A DNA stretch of 64,000 bases from Phyto melanocephala (taxonomy: Eukaryota > Arthropoda > Insecta > Diptera > Rhinophoridae), in NCBI GenBank assembly GCA_941918925.1, contig OW799233.1:112651833-112715832 (forward strand), read 5' to 3'. The position numbers and the translations under genes were made by a program. Below, one piece after another: positions 45,888 to 58,199 of the stretch. The notes beneath the pieces were generated by a model. The model did not search any database and was not told where the DNA came from. It saw nothing but the letters and a program-made list of their open reading frames with translations. Every line of letters starts with the position of its first letter. The first letter of the stretch is position 1.

Positions 45888-47829
45888 CCCGCCACCAAAA
45901 AAATGGTGAGGGTATATTAATTTTGTCATTCCGTTTGTAACACATCGAAATATCCATTTTAGACCCCATAAAGTATATATATTCTGAATCAGGGTTTGAT
46001 TTGATGACGATCTAGCTATGTCCGTCCGTCTGTCCGTCCGTTGAAAGCACGATATAGGTCGCACTGAAAAAGCTAGGGGGCTCAAATTTTGCCAAAATCT
46101 TTCTTATAGACAAGGTTTGCTTGGTATTGAAAATGGGCTCAATCGGAATATCAGGAAGTGAGTTATAGCTCGTAATGCAAGAGTAGGTCGAAAAAACAGT
46201 GTCCTTCGAACATCGAACAAAATGGAATTATGTCCAAACGCATTAACGTACAGTCATGAATTCGAATATATATTTCTCGAATTAAAACAATATCTCTCCC
46301 TAAAAATTGCTTACATCTATACATTAGGAAAGGAGTCATAGATAAAAATGTACGAAAATTTATACCGCGCAGTATATTTTTCAGTATATTTTAAATTTAA
46401 AACCTAATAAAACGGACAAAATTAGATGTACGATTCTGAAATTTTGCACACTTTGCTTTTTGGTGAGAGGCTTTTCTGTAACGGAAAAATGTGCCACGCC
46501 CACTTTTACGCCCACCTTCCATATAAAACGTTATACCTAAAATTCATATAATTTCTCTATTAATAAAGATTTTGGAATAATAAAGGGCTATATTGAAATA
46601 TCTAAGTTGTACTCATTAACAAAAACAACGTTGACACGCCTACTACAACGCCCACTTTTCACGTTATCTACCGTTAATGAAATTTAAAAGCTCATAAAAC
46701 CTAAAAAATTAGAGGTATGATCATAAAATTTGCTACGTATATCCTTCTGGTCAATGTCATTACTGTGCCACGCCCACTTTTACGCCCACCTCCCATATAA
46801 CGTTTTACCTTAAATTCATATAATTTCTCTATTAATAAAGATTTTGGGATAACAAAGGACTATGTTGAAATATATAAGTTGTACTCATTAGCAAAAACAA
46901 CTTTGACACGCCTACTATTACGCCCACTTTTCACGTTATCCACTGAATGAAATTTAAAAGCTCATAAGACCGACAAAATTAGAGCTACGATAATGAAATT
47001 TGATATAGATATCCTTCTAGTCAATGTCATTGTTATGCCCGAAAATTTAGGTGACAGGCCAACTTTAACGACTAGCTCCCATATATATATGAATAAAGAT
47101 TTTGGAATAATAAAGGACTATATTGAAACATCTAAGTTGCATTCATTAGTAGAAGCAACTTCAACATGCCTACTTTTACGCCCACTTTCATTGAAAGACT
47201 AAATTTACGAAAACATTTTTTTATCGAAGTTATACAAGCAAAGTGATACATATTTTAGTATAAAAAGATTATTGCATAGCGATTACTGTTAATTACAAAC
47301 AAATACGTTTTATACTATAAATTGGGTTATTTCCCGGGAATTTGAGTTATTTATTCTTCCCGAATAAAAAATGTGGCTACGATTCGAAAGCAGATGTTTA
47401 TATTGTATATATTGAACTTGAATTCTAATGATTTTATTTTTTAATCTCATAGCTGAAGTACCTGTATTTTTGTTTTTTTGTGCTCATATGTATTTGATCT
47501 CGTATCAAGAGAATAATATTTTTTTCAATCAAAAATATTTTTACTCAATTTATATTTTAAATTCAAGTTTCTTTATTGATTTTTATAGTTTTGAAGTGTT
47601 TCTTTTACATTATTAACTATTTTATGCTTTTTAATAAAAAGTTTTTTTTTAATTAAAAACAGATTTACTTTTTATTTATTTTACTGCGGGATCCCGGGAT
47701 ATTAAAAAATAAATCTCGCATTTCCGGGAAACAAAAATTTTCGAAAAAAAAACCCTAACTACAAAAGAACGGAAAACTGGTGGTGGGTATAAAAGATTCG
47801 GCACAGCCGAATATAGTGCTCTTACTTGT
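45888..47829 (+). mobile_element. DINE-1/mini-me-like repeat, long variant with about 274-bp tandem units
   Basis: It opens CCCGCCACCAAAAAAATGGT. The TA core ACCCCATAAAGTATATATAT (about 45963) and a GTCCGTCCGTCTGTCCGTCC tract (46020-46040) follow. The tandem units are marked by GTGCCACGCCCACTTTTACG (46491, 46765, and a decayed third near 47035). It ends GATTCGGCACAGCCGAATAT and AGTGCTCTTACTTG. The core-TA-GTCY order is the textbook mini-me arrangement. A hAT MITE is nested at 47322-47757. Confidence 0.82.
47314..47765. mobile_element. Second hAT MITE of the CCCGGGAA family, 436 bp
   Basis: The unit 47322-47757 begins TTGGGTTATTTCCCGGGAAT and ends with CCGGGAAAC, an A-rich stretch and ACCCTA. 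The flanks ACTATAAA (47314-47321) and ACTACAAA (47758-47765) agree at 7 of 8 positions. Termini and the internal CCCGGGAA motifs relate it to the 756-bp copy at 8982-9737. It has no coding capacity. Confidence 0.7.
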
Positions 47830-49469
47830 TAAAATACTTTTCTATAAAAATATAAGAAAATTAATACACACTACAAACATAACTATGGATAAATTTAAAA
47901 ATAAAATATAATTAGCCATTTTTCGCATTCAAACTCAATTAAGTTGTTCTTTCGCCTCTCATGACGCTTAAAAAAAGTAGAAAGTAAACCCACTTTTTTG
48001 TTGTATACGTCAAAGCGTCCTACACTTTGTGCTCTGTAACATACAACATATACATAACTTTATTGATTAAACTTGTTTGAGAGCGGCGTACAATGCGTAA
48101 AAGCGTAAAGCGTTGTGTGGACTTTTAGTTTTATTCTTCAGTTATTTTCAGTACAGAGAGAACAATAATACAACAATAAAACAACAACAGAGAGAAAAAT
48201 AATACAACAATTTTTGATAAAATTTTTTATATATAAAGTTTGGCATTTAAAATAAATTAAATAAAAGGAGAATGCTGCTTTTTATCTATGGAGTATAACA
48301 GCTGACGTTCAAATAAATAAATTATGAGGAACTAATCAGCTGACGAATCAAGACTACCTGATGAATGATCGAAAATATGCCTTAATATGTAGCATCCACA
48401 TACATATCTATGTTTACTATACGTATATGTGTGATTATGTATATACATTATGCGACTCCAGAGAAATCAAAGCTTTTACCATATTCTAACAAAAGATATA
48501 TGTGTGCATATTATAGAACATTTTGTTGTTGCTATGTATGTGAGCAACAATCATTTGCAAAAGTTGCAACATCTCATGAAACGATTATTTTGTACTTGTA
48601 TCTCTACGTTAAATATATAGACTTTAAAAGGTGATAATGCAGTAAGTTACAGCATAAAATTTTCAACCAAATAGTATCCTAACACATAAACACATACTGA
48701 TAAATATTCATACACACCAGTACAAATCCCTGTAAGAAGAGGACTCAAATATCAAGAGAATACAAAAGTATGTGTGTATCAATTTTATAAGTGTTACTAC
48801 AACTACTTTTCTTTCACCTACTACTGCAACATTTATACTTGTACTTTATATGTATACGTTTATGTATTTGCTTGTACGAATATACTTATTTGCACTAAGA
48901 GGAGTTGAATTAGTACTAAAAAAAAATAAAAAAACACAAAAAACAAATACTAAGAAGTTTATCGTTATCCTAACGATATGTACAAGTTCACTTAAAAAAA
49001 ACCTTGATTTAATGGCAACAACATTAACAACAAAACTACCTACAATTCTTACAAGAATTTTGTCTTTCATTAGTTGTGATCAGAGTTAATATGGAATCGA
49101 TTTAAGTATTGTTAATAATTTTGAAAACTTTAATCTAACCTCTTTTACACATAAAGTCAAGTTTTTTTTCCATAAGGCTTGTATATATGAATATATACTC
49201 TCTATTTTAACTTCGTTACCATCCCCCGCTTATATCAATGGATCACTCGAAACAAATTCCAACTTATAGTGATTACCAAACTAACGGAAATTTGTGTTGA
49301 GTGCAAAAACCTATTTTCGTTGTTGTTATCTATAAATCATTGCAGTTTAAATATTTAACTAAAAACAAATACATATTCGTTTAAACGCATGAACTTTATT
49401 TCCAATTGGAACACATTTATTTAATACTAAAAACTACTTGGTATACCATTTATATTAATGACATCAATA
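47830..49469. other. No recognisable gene; AT-rich spacer
   Basis: A 105-codon frame at 48772-49089 and its opposite-strand partner are rich in Thr, Lys and Leu with no recognisable domain. I regard both as chance. Confidence 0.4.
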
Positions 49470-50460
49470 ATATGATGCGGCATCGATTTTACTTTATTTT
49501 CCAAAATCTAACTATCCAAATCTTTCCAAGCTTTCCTGATGGCAAACTTGACCGTTAATGCATTTTTGTAAAGGTGTCCTTATGTTTTTTGTCTATAGAC
49601 CACCAGATTCAAGTAGGGACTGCATGCAGGCCATTTCATAACTGTGATGTTGCGGTCTTCTAATATTTTCAATGACTCTTTAGAAACGTGAATGGTATCA
49701 TTATCCTGTTGAAAATAGTGTCTTCATCCATTTTATTATCCAAAAATTAAATGAGAGCATCATCATTTCGAATTAATTTTAGGCGGCACAAAGCAAATGT
49801 TTGCTTTACTTATCGATAAAAATGTCGCCCATATCATAATGCTGCCACCACCAAAGTTCCTATTTGACATACGTACGTCATTATTACAAAAGTCATGCCT
49901 GTAGCAACTATAAGAGTCTGGACCATCTAAGTTGATTTTTTTTTTTTTTTTGCCAGAATACTCAACATTATCCCACTCAGTTGACCACTACATGTGTTTT
50001 CTTTTTGGCAAAGCCTAAACGTGCTATTTTGTAATGCGGCTTCAGCACTGCCTTGCTCACCGGTTTTTTTTTTAATTTCCTTAAAATGTGCGCAATGTTG
50101 TTACTGAAAGATCTCATTTTTATTTTTTTAAGTTGAACTCAAAAAATTTGTGGTTGCTTCATAAAAATTCTAAATAATTTCCATTGTTCTAGGTATTTAG
50201 TACATAATGTGTAAAAGACAACACTGTTATTACATCAACTTTCGGTCTTTTAAACTATTAGCTAATGGAAACACAGGTTACGTGAAGTTTGAGAACCAAC
50301 ATGGTCTTCCAGTTTGTTTTATATGTGAAATTTACAATTGCTTGAGAAAATTTTATATTCTATCTCTCTATTCCAACAGTGTCCTCAAAATCACTGGCAC
50401 TTTTAAACTATTAACCAAAAAGGACACAGTTTGATTGACGTCATTGGTACGACATCTGCA
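49470..50460 (-). pseudogene. Tc1-type transposase, decayed
   Basis: On the minus strand, in several frames, a Tc1-like protein can be followed. A TGRP-like AT-hook lies near 50310. Then come LGLAKKKHM, INLDGPDSYSCYRHDF (after the first catalytic aspartate region), FGGGSIMIWATFLSIS, and 'CFVPPKINSK'. A segment equivalent to 'DNDTIHVSKESLKILEDRNI' and the LNP(I/V)(E/D) region near 49620 follow. Many stops and at least five frame changes separate these pieces. The order and spacing match a full Tc1 transposase of about 340 residues. No TIRs were found at the expected positions. It is a dead copy of a family distinct from the mariner-type remnants elsewhere in the window. Confidence 0.75.
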
Positions 50461-50636
50461 GAAAAATAAGTTTCATGCGTGGGAATTGATAATCTTCATT
50501 CTATCGTTATTGGTAAAAACTAATTTTGAATTAATTTTTTTTGTACTAAAATCTACGTTTGCAACTAGAGTTGGATTGATCGGTTACTTTAGTTTATTCT
50601 TGCCAACAACCTTGTTCGTTTTTTCTACAAACCATA

Positions 50637-51003
50637 ATGTAATTTCATAATCATTTTTTATGTTTCTTATCCACGTTAAGCGTGGTCGACCAGGACCTCG
50701 TTGACCTTGCGGGTTCCACTCCATCACTGCGCGTGATATTTCATGTGGAGGCTTTCTTAGTGTATGCCCAATCCACTTCCATTTACGTTTTTTTAGTTCA
50801 TTCTCGATCGAAAAAATGATTATGAAGATATCGGAATGACATGGAACCAAGTTAAATCATTAGCTAATGATCGAAAAAGATGGAAAGAGTTCGTTAGCGC
50901 CCTAAGTTCAAACTGAACGTCTTATTTAACATTTTTTTTACTATTGTAATAAAAAATTTTATAAATAAAGGAATTGAAAAAAAAAAAAATAATTATGTAA
51001 TTT
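50637..51003 (+). mobile_element. Twin-primed (5'-inverted) RTE-like LINE copy with 9-bp duplication
   Basis: ATGTAATTT occurs at 50637-50645 and 50995-51003 and brackets the insertion. The right part, 50811-50990, matches 36054-36227 on the plus strand down to the AATTGAAAA tail. The left part, 50646-50812, is the inverted complement of 35903-36068. The two blocks overlap by about 15 bp of the parent (AAAAAATGATTATGA). Inversion of the 5' block, truncation, an A-tail and a target duplication are the signature of twin priming during target-primed reverse transcription. Frames here are LINE fragments, not genes. Confidence 0.9.
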
Positions 51004-52914
51004 AATTTAATAGTAGTACAAATCTATTTGCTACAAAAAGAAAACTATGTCGTATATTAAAAGTTAAAATTTTTTTGCTAACAGCTATATATTTTGCAAT
51101 TAATAAGCCCTAATTTCATCTGTACCAGGAACAGCTAAATCATGCCTTCCCCTTACGGACTATTAAAGAAGAAAGCAGCAAGTAAAAGGGAAATAAAAAA
51201 AGAATTGTTGCTAAATTAAACATGTCTCTTTTATTCCTACTTGAAATTCATAGTACTCTACCATTTTAATAATTTCTTATTAAACTGAACTGAAAACATT
51301 GAATGTTTTTGACTCTTTAAAGACCTGACACAATATAAAAAACCAAATCTGAAAATATTTATGGGTATTTGTATCTGTATGTGAGAATAAAAGTCTGTGT
51401 AAAGTAACAGATCAAAATGCTGCAGGGAGTTTATTTTGTTGCCTTTGAGTGATTTATTTGCCGTTGAAATTATCTTGTTTTGTGGTTGATGCATGCATTC
51501 TACGAATACCACACACACACACTTATTAAGTGCTAAATTGATAGCTATCAGCTCAACAACATTTGGGCATCACCAACAAAAAAGTGAAGAAAAAACTATT
51601 CTGGCAATACAAAAGTTTTGTTTTTTAAGTTATCTCGGTTACTATGTATGTATGAGTGTGTTGAGTACATTGTGATAGTAAACAATAAAAGTAAAAGAAT
51701 CCTTCTTTGTAAAGAATTGAAAACACTACAAAAAATCTATTTATTTTCTTTACAAAGTCGCAGCTTTAAGGTGTGTTATAAAAATTCTTTTATATTTTAG
51801 TCCATAGATTTTTTTTATCATAGGCTTTATGCAAGTAGACAGTTGCCTTCGGAAAGATTGAAATGTAGTTGCAGTAGCAATACAATTGTTTGAGACTAGC
51901 CAACAGTAGTTTTCAAGTGTTTGTTTGCTAACAAAATAACCCACTTAAATAAATCTGCAAAAGTAAACTTTGATTGTTTTTTTTTACTTTCCATACACTC
52001 ATATTACACATACTCCCTCCCCTCATTTAGCATTTCTACTCTGGTTGACTTAAAGTCGGCTTTATATTTTTTACTTATGTGAAAGGAAAAAAAAAACTAA
52101 ACAAATCGGAATAAAAATTGTAAGAAAGTAAAAAACGTTACTTGTTTAACAATCAATATTTGTGGCAAATGAGAAAAAAAAACAGAATCAAGACGCATTC
52201 TAAAGTTATTGGCAAATATCCTTCTACACATACACTGATTTGCTTTTATTTTTTTTTTTATTTCCTCTTCCTTCAATTTGCTTTTTTATATCTATTTTAA
52301 CTAGTTAAATGGTTAGTTAGTTGTATAACTACCAGCTGCAATATGTATAAAATACGTTTTATTGCCGATTTTCTTTCAAAAGTTAAACAGATAAAAGATG
52401 AAAGAAATCGTAACACTTATAATCTTCATAAAAGAAGCCTATTTCGTTATACACAAAAAAAAATTATTCAAAAAAATCTTGGATATTCAATCTTAGCAAA
52501 TACATTTTTTTTAATGGATGTTTTTACATCGACATAGAAGTTTATGCATGTAAATAAGTTTCTTCGAATTTATGATTAATGAAATCTTTTGAAGTCGTAT
52601 TAATTAAAAGAAATGTGTTCAATGATGTTGGTCTACCATATCACACCAAAAATAACATTTTTGACTTTGCACAAACTACTTATCAGAAAAAGAATTTGTA
52701 TCTCTTTTAACCAAAGATTAAGATTAAGAAAAATATTACGAAAATACAATAAAAATTAGTTGTGCATAAGACATACAGCAATTTATACCAAGTTAAATTA
52801 AATAATAGTGCAATATTAAATAAACTATATATTTTTATATTTAAACTAATAAAACTTTATAAAGTATCAAAAGTGATGATTATTACGTTTTCCAATTTTA
52901 AAACGAATCTAAGT
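51004..52914. other. No recognisable gene; AT-rich spacer
   Basis: Only chance frames of about 60-86 codons were seen, with no repeat ends. Confidence 0.45.
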
Positions 52915-53008
52915 CCAGATTTAAAGATCTGCTGGGCATAAGTGTATACCTGTCGTGGGTTTGGGCCTTTAGTGCCCCTCCTTTTCAATCTATGCTAACC
53001 AACCCTAG
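52915..53008 (+). mobile_element. Short 3'-UTR fragment of the RNase H LINE
   Basis: The phrase GTATACCTGTCGTGGGTTTG, followed by GGCC..T and CCCCTCCTTTTCAA, is the plus-strand counterpart of the 3' end at 30980-31030. It ends in ATGCTAACCAACC, a decayed CCTAA-like tail. No coding part remains. Confidence 0.7.
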
Positions 53009-53208
53009 AGTTATCAAATATTCGGCATATAAGAAAACCCGGTTTTCGAATAAATCGAAAAGCTTTATTTAAAAAAAAAATGGGGTTTCGTTTGCTAATA
53101 GTACACAATGGTAAACAAACGTTTGAAGACGTTCCGTAGGAGCTGCAAACTCTGACATTGTTTTGCTGCGTGCTCTTTCGCTCATAGCTCAAATCTGAAA
53201 AAAAGTTC

Positions 53209-55558
53209 GCCGTACACCACCGAATATAAAGTGTTGTTGCAAGTAGTTTTTTTTCTGATATTAAGGTGGTGATCTGGTGGGTAAATACAAGAACACGATA
53301 CTTAAGGTTAATGAGTATTTAAGCAAAAAATTGGTCTTCTCGAGACATCAATAAAATACACTTTAAGATGAAAACTTTAATAACTATTATCACGTTATTG
53401 ACCTTAATGAAAGTAATATTAAGAAAAGAAATATTATTTTATATTTAAATCGTTGAATTGTATAGAATATTATTAACCTTAATTTTGTTTTGTTATTTTA
53501 CATACATTAGTCTGTAAGAATATAAAAGGGTCCGCTATCTAACGTTATAACAAAGATATAACAAAAAATGTATTCTGGCGACCCCTACGATCGCCAAAAA
53601 AAGATTCGAAACAGCCCACAGAGGAGTATTTGGCCTGAAAAGCTGGCCAAAATTATTAAAAGTGTTTTTTTAATTAAAAGTTCTAGTTTTTTGATAGTTT
53701 AAGGTGTATTTTGATATAAGAAATCTAGTGGCAGATTTTGAAAAAATTACACTGCGCAACAAAAGTACACTGGTCAAAAAAAAATTTGTTTGTCTCTTCT
53801 AGAAATAAAAGTATGTGGACTATATTGATTTTGATGCCCTTATTTCAAATCTGTTTTCCGTTTTTCTCTAGTACTTAAGGATTTTCTGTTAAAGGCGTGC
53901 TTAAACTAACCAAACACATTTCTTTTCTATCTATTACTATTTCGGAGTTATTAAAAATGTAATGACGAAAAAAAATTTTCCTGCAAAATTCGCCAAAATT
54001 TTTGTTTTCAAAATGCCATAAAAAAAAATTTAAGAACCAAAAATTTAAATTTTTAAGATATTTCCAAAAGCCACATTCCTAAGGAATAAAAATCGGTAGA
54101 AATAGTAAAACTCAATTAACAAATGTTGATTTTAAAGGTTTAAACTCATTCTTAACAGACTGTATGTACATGCATACATATTATGATTTACGGTATAATT
54201 AAAAAAAATTTTTTTTTGAAAATTGTAAGGCTCTTAAGAAACAGTATTTTTTATGAAAAGGGCTTTATTATATTTATTTTATATTATTTAATACTTAATA
54301 TACGGAAAAGTTAAACTAATAAAAATTCCTTAATAATTATTTATGTCGTATGTATATCCTTATTAGCTGCATCATCGGTGTCAGGAAGAAGAAGTGTGAT
54401 GGTTTCTGATGAAAAAGATTTTTTTAATTACCCATTCTCTTTGCGTACTGGTGCTTATAAAAGGGTCACTGCTCAGAAATAACCTATTCAAGACATCTCG
54501 ATTTGTATCGCTTTTGCTGAATTTGCTCGAATAATTCGTACGATATAATCGTAAGGGCTTATTTCTGGCCTCGGCAGCTTCTTCTGACAATTGGATGGTA
54601 ACCTGATACCTGGGTGCCCATGTATTTTTTATGTACCCGTATTTATTTTTTGTAAACTTATTTTTGTGATAAATGCTTTTAATGATTATTCTTATTAGGT
54701 ACGGTATCTTTATTTTTTTTTAACATATAATGTTTTGCAGAGCAGGTATATAAAAATATCCTTTATGGGGATGCGTGGGACATTCCTTTATAACTATTAT
54801 CGATAATAAAGAATTTTTCAAATTTATAATTATAGACAGGTATTAACATTGTAAAGTGTTAAAAGTGATGTGAATAACAGTTAAAATCAATAATTCAAAA
54901 TACATAAAAGTTTATGACGATATAAATGTATAAGAAAAAGTGCCTGATGAGCAAAAATAGAACAAATATGAAAATTTAAAAAAAATCGTCAAAAATAATG
55001 GCTCAAACTTGCGCAAACTTTTTCTTGTTTCTAAAATTAGAGATTTCAAATTTTATTGTGATATCAAACATAATTCGTAGAGATGCTAACCTCACTTTCA
55101 AAAACCTCTTCTTTTTCTTTTTTTTTCAAAAAAAGTGTATAATTTTTTTTTTAGCTTTTGAACGAATTGTTTCAACATGAATATTCAACATATTTAAATT
55201 TTTTTTCTTTTTTAAATAACTTTTGATCAAACCTTTCAGCGAAGAAAAAAATCATTGTTAAACCTTTATTCGTTTAGCCGTAAAAAAAATATCATAAAAA
55301 CATCCAGAAACCAAAAAAAACATTTAAATCTCATATAATTTTCTTCACTTTCCTGACTTTAGCAAGGTCTCAGAGCTACAAATCGCAACTAAAAGTCTTC
55401 AAAATTTACAATATAATGTAAAATATTGTTGTCTGTCGAGCTGCGTAATAAGTTTTTAAGATTTCTTAAGATTCAGTTTTGCCTTTTTGGCCAGTTTTTA
55501 GGCCAAATACTCCTCTGTGCAGCCTTACCACAATAATTTATATTCGGGGGTGTACGGC
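53209..55558. mobile_element. 2.35-kb terminal-inverted-repeat element, superfamily unassigned
   Basis: GCCGTACACCACCGAATATA at 53209 and the reverse complement of GCCGTACACCCCCGAATATA at 55558 pair with one mismatch. A second inverted pair lies inside: CACAGAGGAGTATTTGGCCT near 53621 and its complement ending near 55523. The left arm is about 380 bp longer between the two pairs, which suggests a further insertion at about 53243-53610. An open fragment at 54381-54590 (minus) may be the end of its transposase. No target duplication was recognised. Confidence 0.7.
54381..54590 (-). pseudogene. Putative transposon protein C-terminus (SEEAAEARNK motif)
   Basis: This 69-residue fragment begins MSEEAAEARNKPLRLYRTNY, continues SSKFSKSDTNRDVLNRLFLS and SSDP, and ends after a short tail. 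The block 'LSEEA.EARNK..R.YR...SRK.SR...N.DV.NRL..SSDP' recurs, as far as I recall, at the C-terminus of many insect transposon-like proteins. I cannot name the family with certainty. It lies on the minus strand of the TIR element 53209-55558. The upstream frame (GYQVTIQ-LSEEA) continues past the methionine, so this is a fragment. It is most likely the remains of that element's transposase. Confidence 0.5.
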
Positions 55559-55920
55559 AATTTTTTTTATCTGCAAAGCGATATGTTCTAAAGCACACAT
55601 AATCTACCAATTTTTTTTTTAATTCGTAATTCATAACTTTGCTTCATTCCCTTACCGTTTTGCATCGCTTAAAATTCTCATCGTGTTTGCATACGAAAGC
55701 ACAATAAAGTACATTTTCTGTACTACTTATTGTTTCAGCATTGCAAAAAAGGAAATTTATTAATTTCAATAATTATGTTATTTTATATTTCTACCTTATT
55801 TACTGCCCCAGTGGACTATTGAGTGACTCGGTAGACTAGCCAGTAGTGTGCTGATCTGCTAGTATATGGGCTACGGGTTCGATTTCCGTTAGATACTCTA
55901 GACTGGCCTGCTTCTCTTTT
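55559..55920. other. Spacer with a weak tRNA-like segment at about 55830-55905
   Basis: GGTAGACTAGCCAGTAGTG is followed by GGGCTACGGGTTCGATTTCC, which recall pol III A and B boxes. The B box has one extra base and no cloverleaf closes. It could be a decayed tRNA-derived SINE end. I do not call it a tRNA. Confidence 0.25.
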
Positions 55921-56677
55921 TATACCCTTCACACAGTGAAAAAGGGTATATATAGGTTTGTCATTCCGTGTGAAATTTCTACAATTTTCATTTCCGACCC
56001 CATAAAGTATATATTTTCTGAAAGCTTATGAATAGGGGAGTCGATTAAGCCCTGTCAGTCTGTCCGTCTGACCGTCTGTCCGTGTGTATGTTGAAATCAA
56101 CTTTTTGAAGCCCCCCGACATAGGTTTGACCCGGGTAAGGTATTAAAATATCAGAAATATTCGGGAGTAGATCGGTATTGAAAATCAGAAACATCGGTAC
56201 ATAAACAACTGAGATATGAGCAAAAACCCACGACCACCTCGATTTTTTTTCACAAAAACAACATTACAACAACAACATACATACATACAAACGTGTATAC
56301 TGGTTAGAGAAAACGTGGCATCGAATCCCAACTGAGGCAAAAAAATTTTTTTTAATTTTTTAAAAAATTTTTTTTTTAATTTTTTTTTTTTATTTTTTTT
56401 TTTATTTTTTATTTAATATATTATTTATATATTATTATTTTTTTTTAATTTTTTTTTTTGTTTTATATATGTATATTATATACATATAAAATAATTTTTT
56501 TTTTAAATTTTTTTTTTTAAATTTTTTAAATTTTTTTTTTTTTTTCGTTTTTTTAACATACATACGTGTACGTATTTCATATGGGATGAATGGTGATACA
56601 AGCAACTGTTATTGCTTGACTACACGTTGTGAAGGGTATATAAGATTCGGCATGGCCGAATATAGCACTCTTACTTG
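55921..56677 (+). mobile_element. mini-me/DINE-1-like repeat, copy C
   Basis: This copy is nearly identical in order and wording to copies at 10507 and 14453: TATACCCTTCACACAGTGAA start, ACCCCATAAAGTATATATTT core, GTCTGTCCGTCTGACCGTCT tract, body, A/T-run block (56340-56555), GATTCGGCATGGCCGAATAT hairpin and CACTCTTACTTG end. The low-complexity block differs in length from the other copies. Confidence 0.85.
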
Positions 56678-56907
56678 TTTTTTTCTCCTTTTCTATTCTA
56701 TTCCTTCTATTCTATTGCTTCTATTCTATTCAGGTATCACAAAGGGATCAATATAATAGACGCAAGTGAGCTGCACAAAAACTGCCTGTTCTACCTACGT
56801 ACGCACCTACCTTACTTGCTGCTTCCGTACTTATTTCAGCAGTGCGTAAGGAAAGGGAATTACTAAAATGATTAAGATGTTTCTAGCAGGAATACAATTA
56901 GCGCTTA

Positions 56908-57330
56908 TTAATAATTATTAAAAATGATAATTCTGCTTGTGTACATAACCATTAAGCCAAAAATTAGTTTCACCGCTGAAGATGATTTGATGATAAAAAT
57001 CCGGTCAACTTTCAGTTGATTATCAGCCCAGACATCGAAAAAGTCCGCTATCTTAAATTGTTGCTCCAGTTGTATCTTATATAAATATAGTCCAAAATAT
57101 TTTCTCAAAATTTTTAAAGTTGAAGTCCCCTGTCACACTCGCATCTTTACTGGCGATGGCTTCTTCCGTACGCACGAAACGGCAATGATTTGAATGCATA
57201 TTATTCTAAACAGTAAAGTTAGATACGAATTGATCCAAAATATTGCACAAGTGGACAATTTTACGCACCATAAACTTGTCAAAGTGCTACATAAGTTTGG
57301 AGAACAGGTCGCGCATTAAACTGAAAAAAT
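56908..57330 (-). pseudogene. mariner-type transposase central remnant
   Basis: On the minus strand, in shifting frames, this segment gives FVRTEEAIASKDASV, then a decayed helix, then YKIQLEQQ and finally FYHQIIFSGETNFWLNGYVH and KQNY. The last block is the first catalytic motif (normally FSDEAHFWLNGYVNKQN). Here the catalytic aspartate has become glycine. Together with frame breaks this shows a dead copy of the HTH/DDE family found at 40743-41363. No TIRs were found around it. Confidence 0.74.
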
Positions 57331-58199
57331 TAAAACAGACGTATTAATTGCAAACGACATTTTTATTCTTATAAATATGTAAACAAAAATTTTAATTTTA
57401 ATTTTTCGATTCGGTTCAATGTTTTTTTTAAATTTTTTTCACTGGAAATTATAAAAAAATGCAGCAAAAAATCAATCGAATAAAGTCAATTAACTAAATT
57501 AAAAAAAAAAACTAAACTCCATAACATCTTAACATCATAATTCTAAGAAGACTTTTAGAAAAGCAATAACGAAATTGCTAGGTCATATTTTCATATAAAA
57601 CAACTGTCGTAAAACACATACACACATACATAATACATATATGCGTGTCAACTAAAATCTATTTCTGATTTGTATTTGCCATGGCAAAATATTCCTCGTC
57701 TATCTTTTTATTTGTCTTTTATTATGTTCTATTTCTCGTAAAACATTTGCAATAAACTTTTAACCCACATTCATACATGCATTCAAATATCATTTGGCGC
57801 ACGCAAACTATTGCATTCAAAGAGTTTTTGACATTTTCTTTCTTTTGTCAAAGACAAATTGAAATGTCTGACAGATGTTCGATTTGCATACGATTCACAC
57901 ACGGAATACAAAATTTAAAATGTAGAAAACAAAAAAAAATCAAACTGGCAATAAAACGGAACATCTTTATGAAAGGATATTGAAGCTAAAGAAATTACTA
58001 AAAGAATACCGGACCTTTTTTGTTTAGTTTTGATATTGAATATTAAACTGGAAATAGCAAGTTAAAAGGAAACGAATACCACTTTATAGAGATATTTTCG
58101 TCTTGTAATTTTTTGCATAAATGTTAATTTGGCTTGAACAGTAAGTAAACCCCTTAAAATTTGGTAAATCGCAAATGATCTTTTATCCCTTAAAATATA

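Noticed and set aside
48772..49089. 105-codon plus-strand frame
   Set aside because: Low-complexity Thr/Lys/Leu-rich translation with an equally long opposite-strand frame; no recognisable family.
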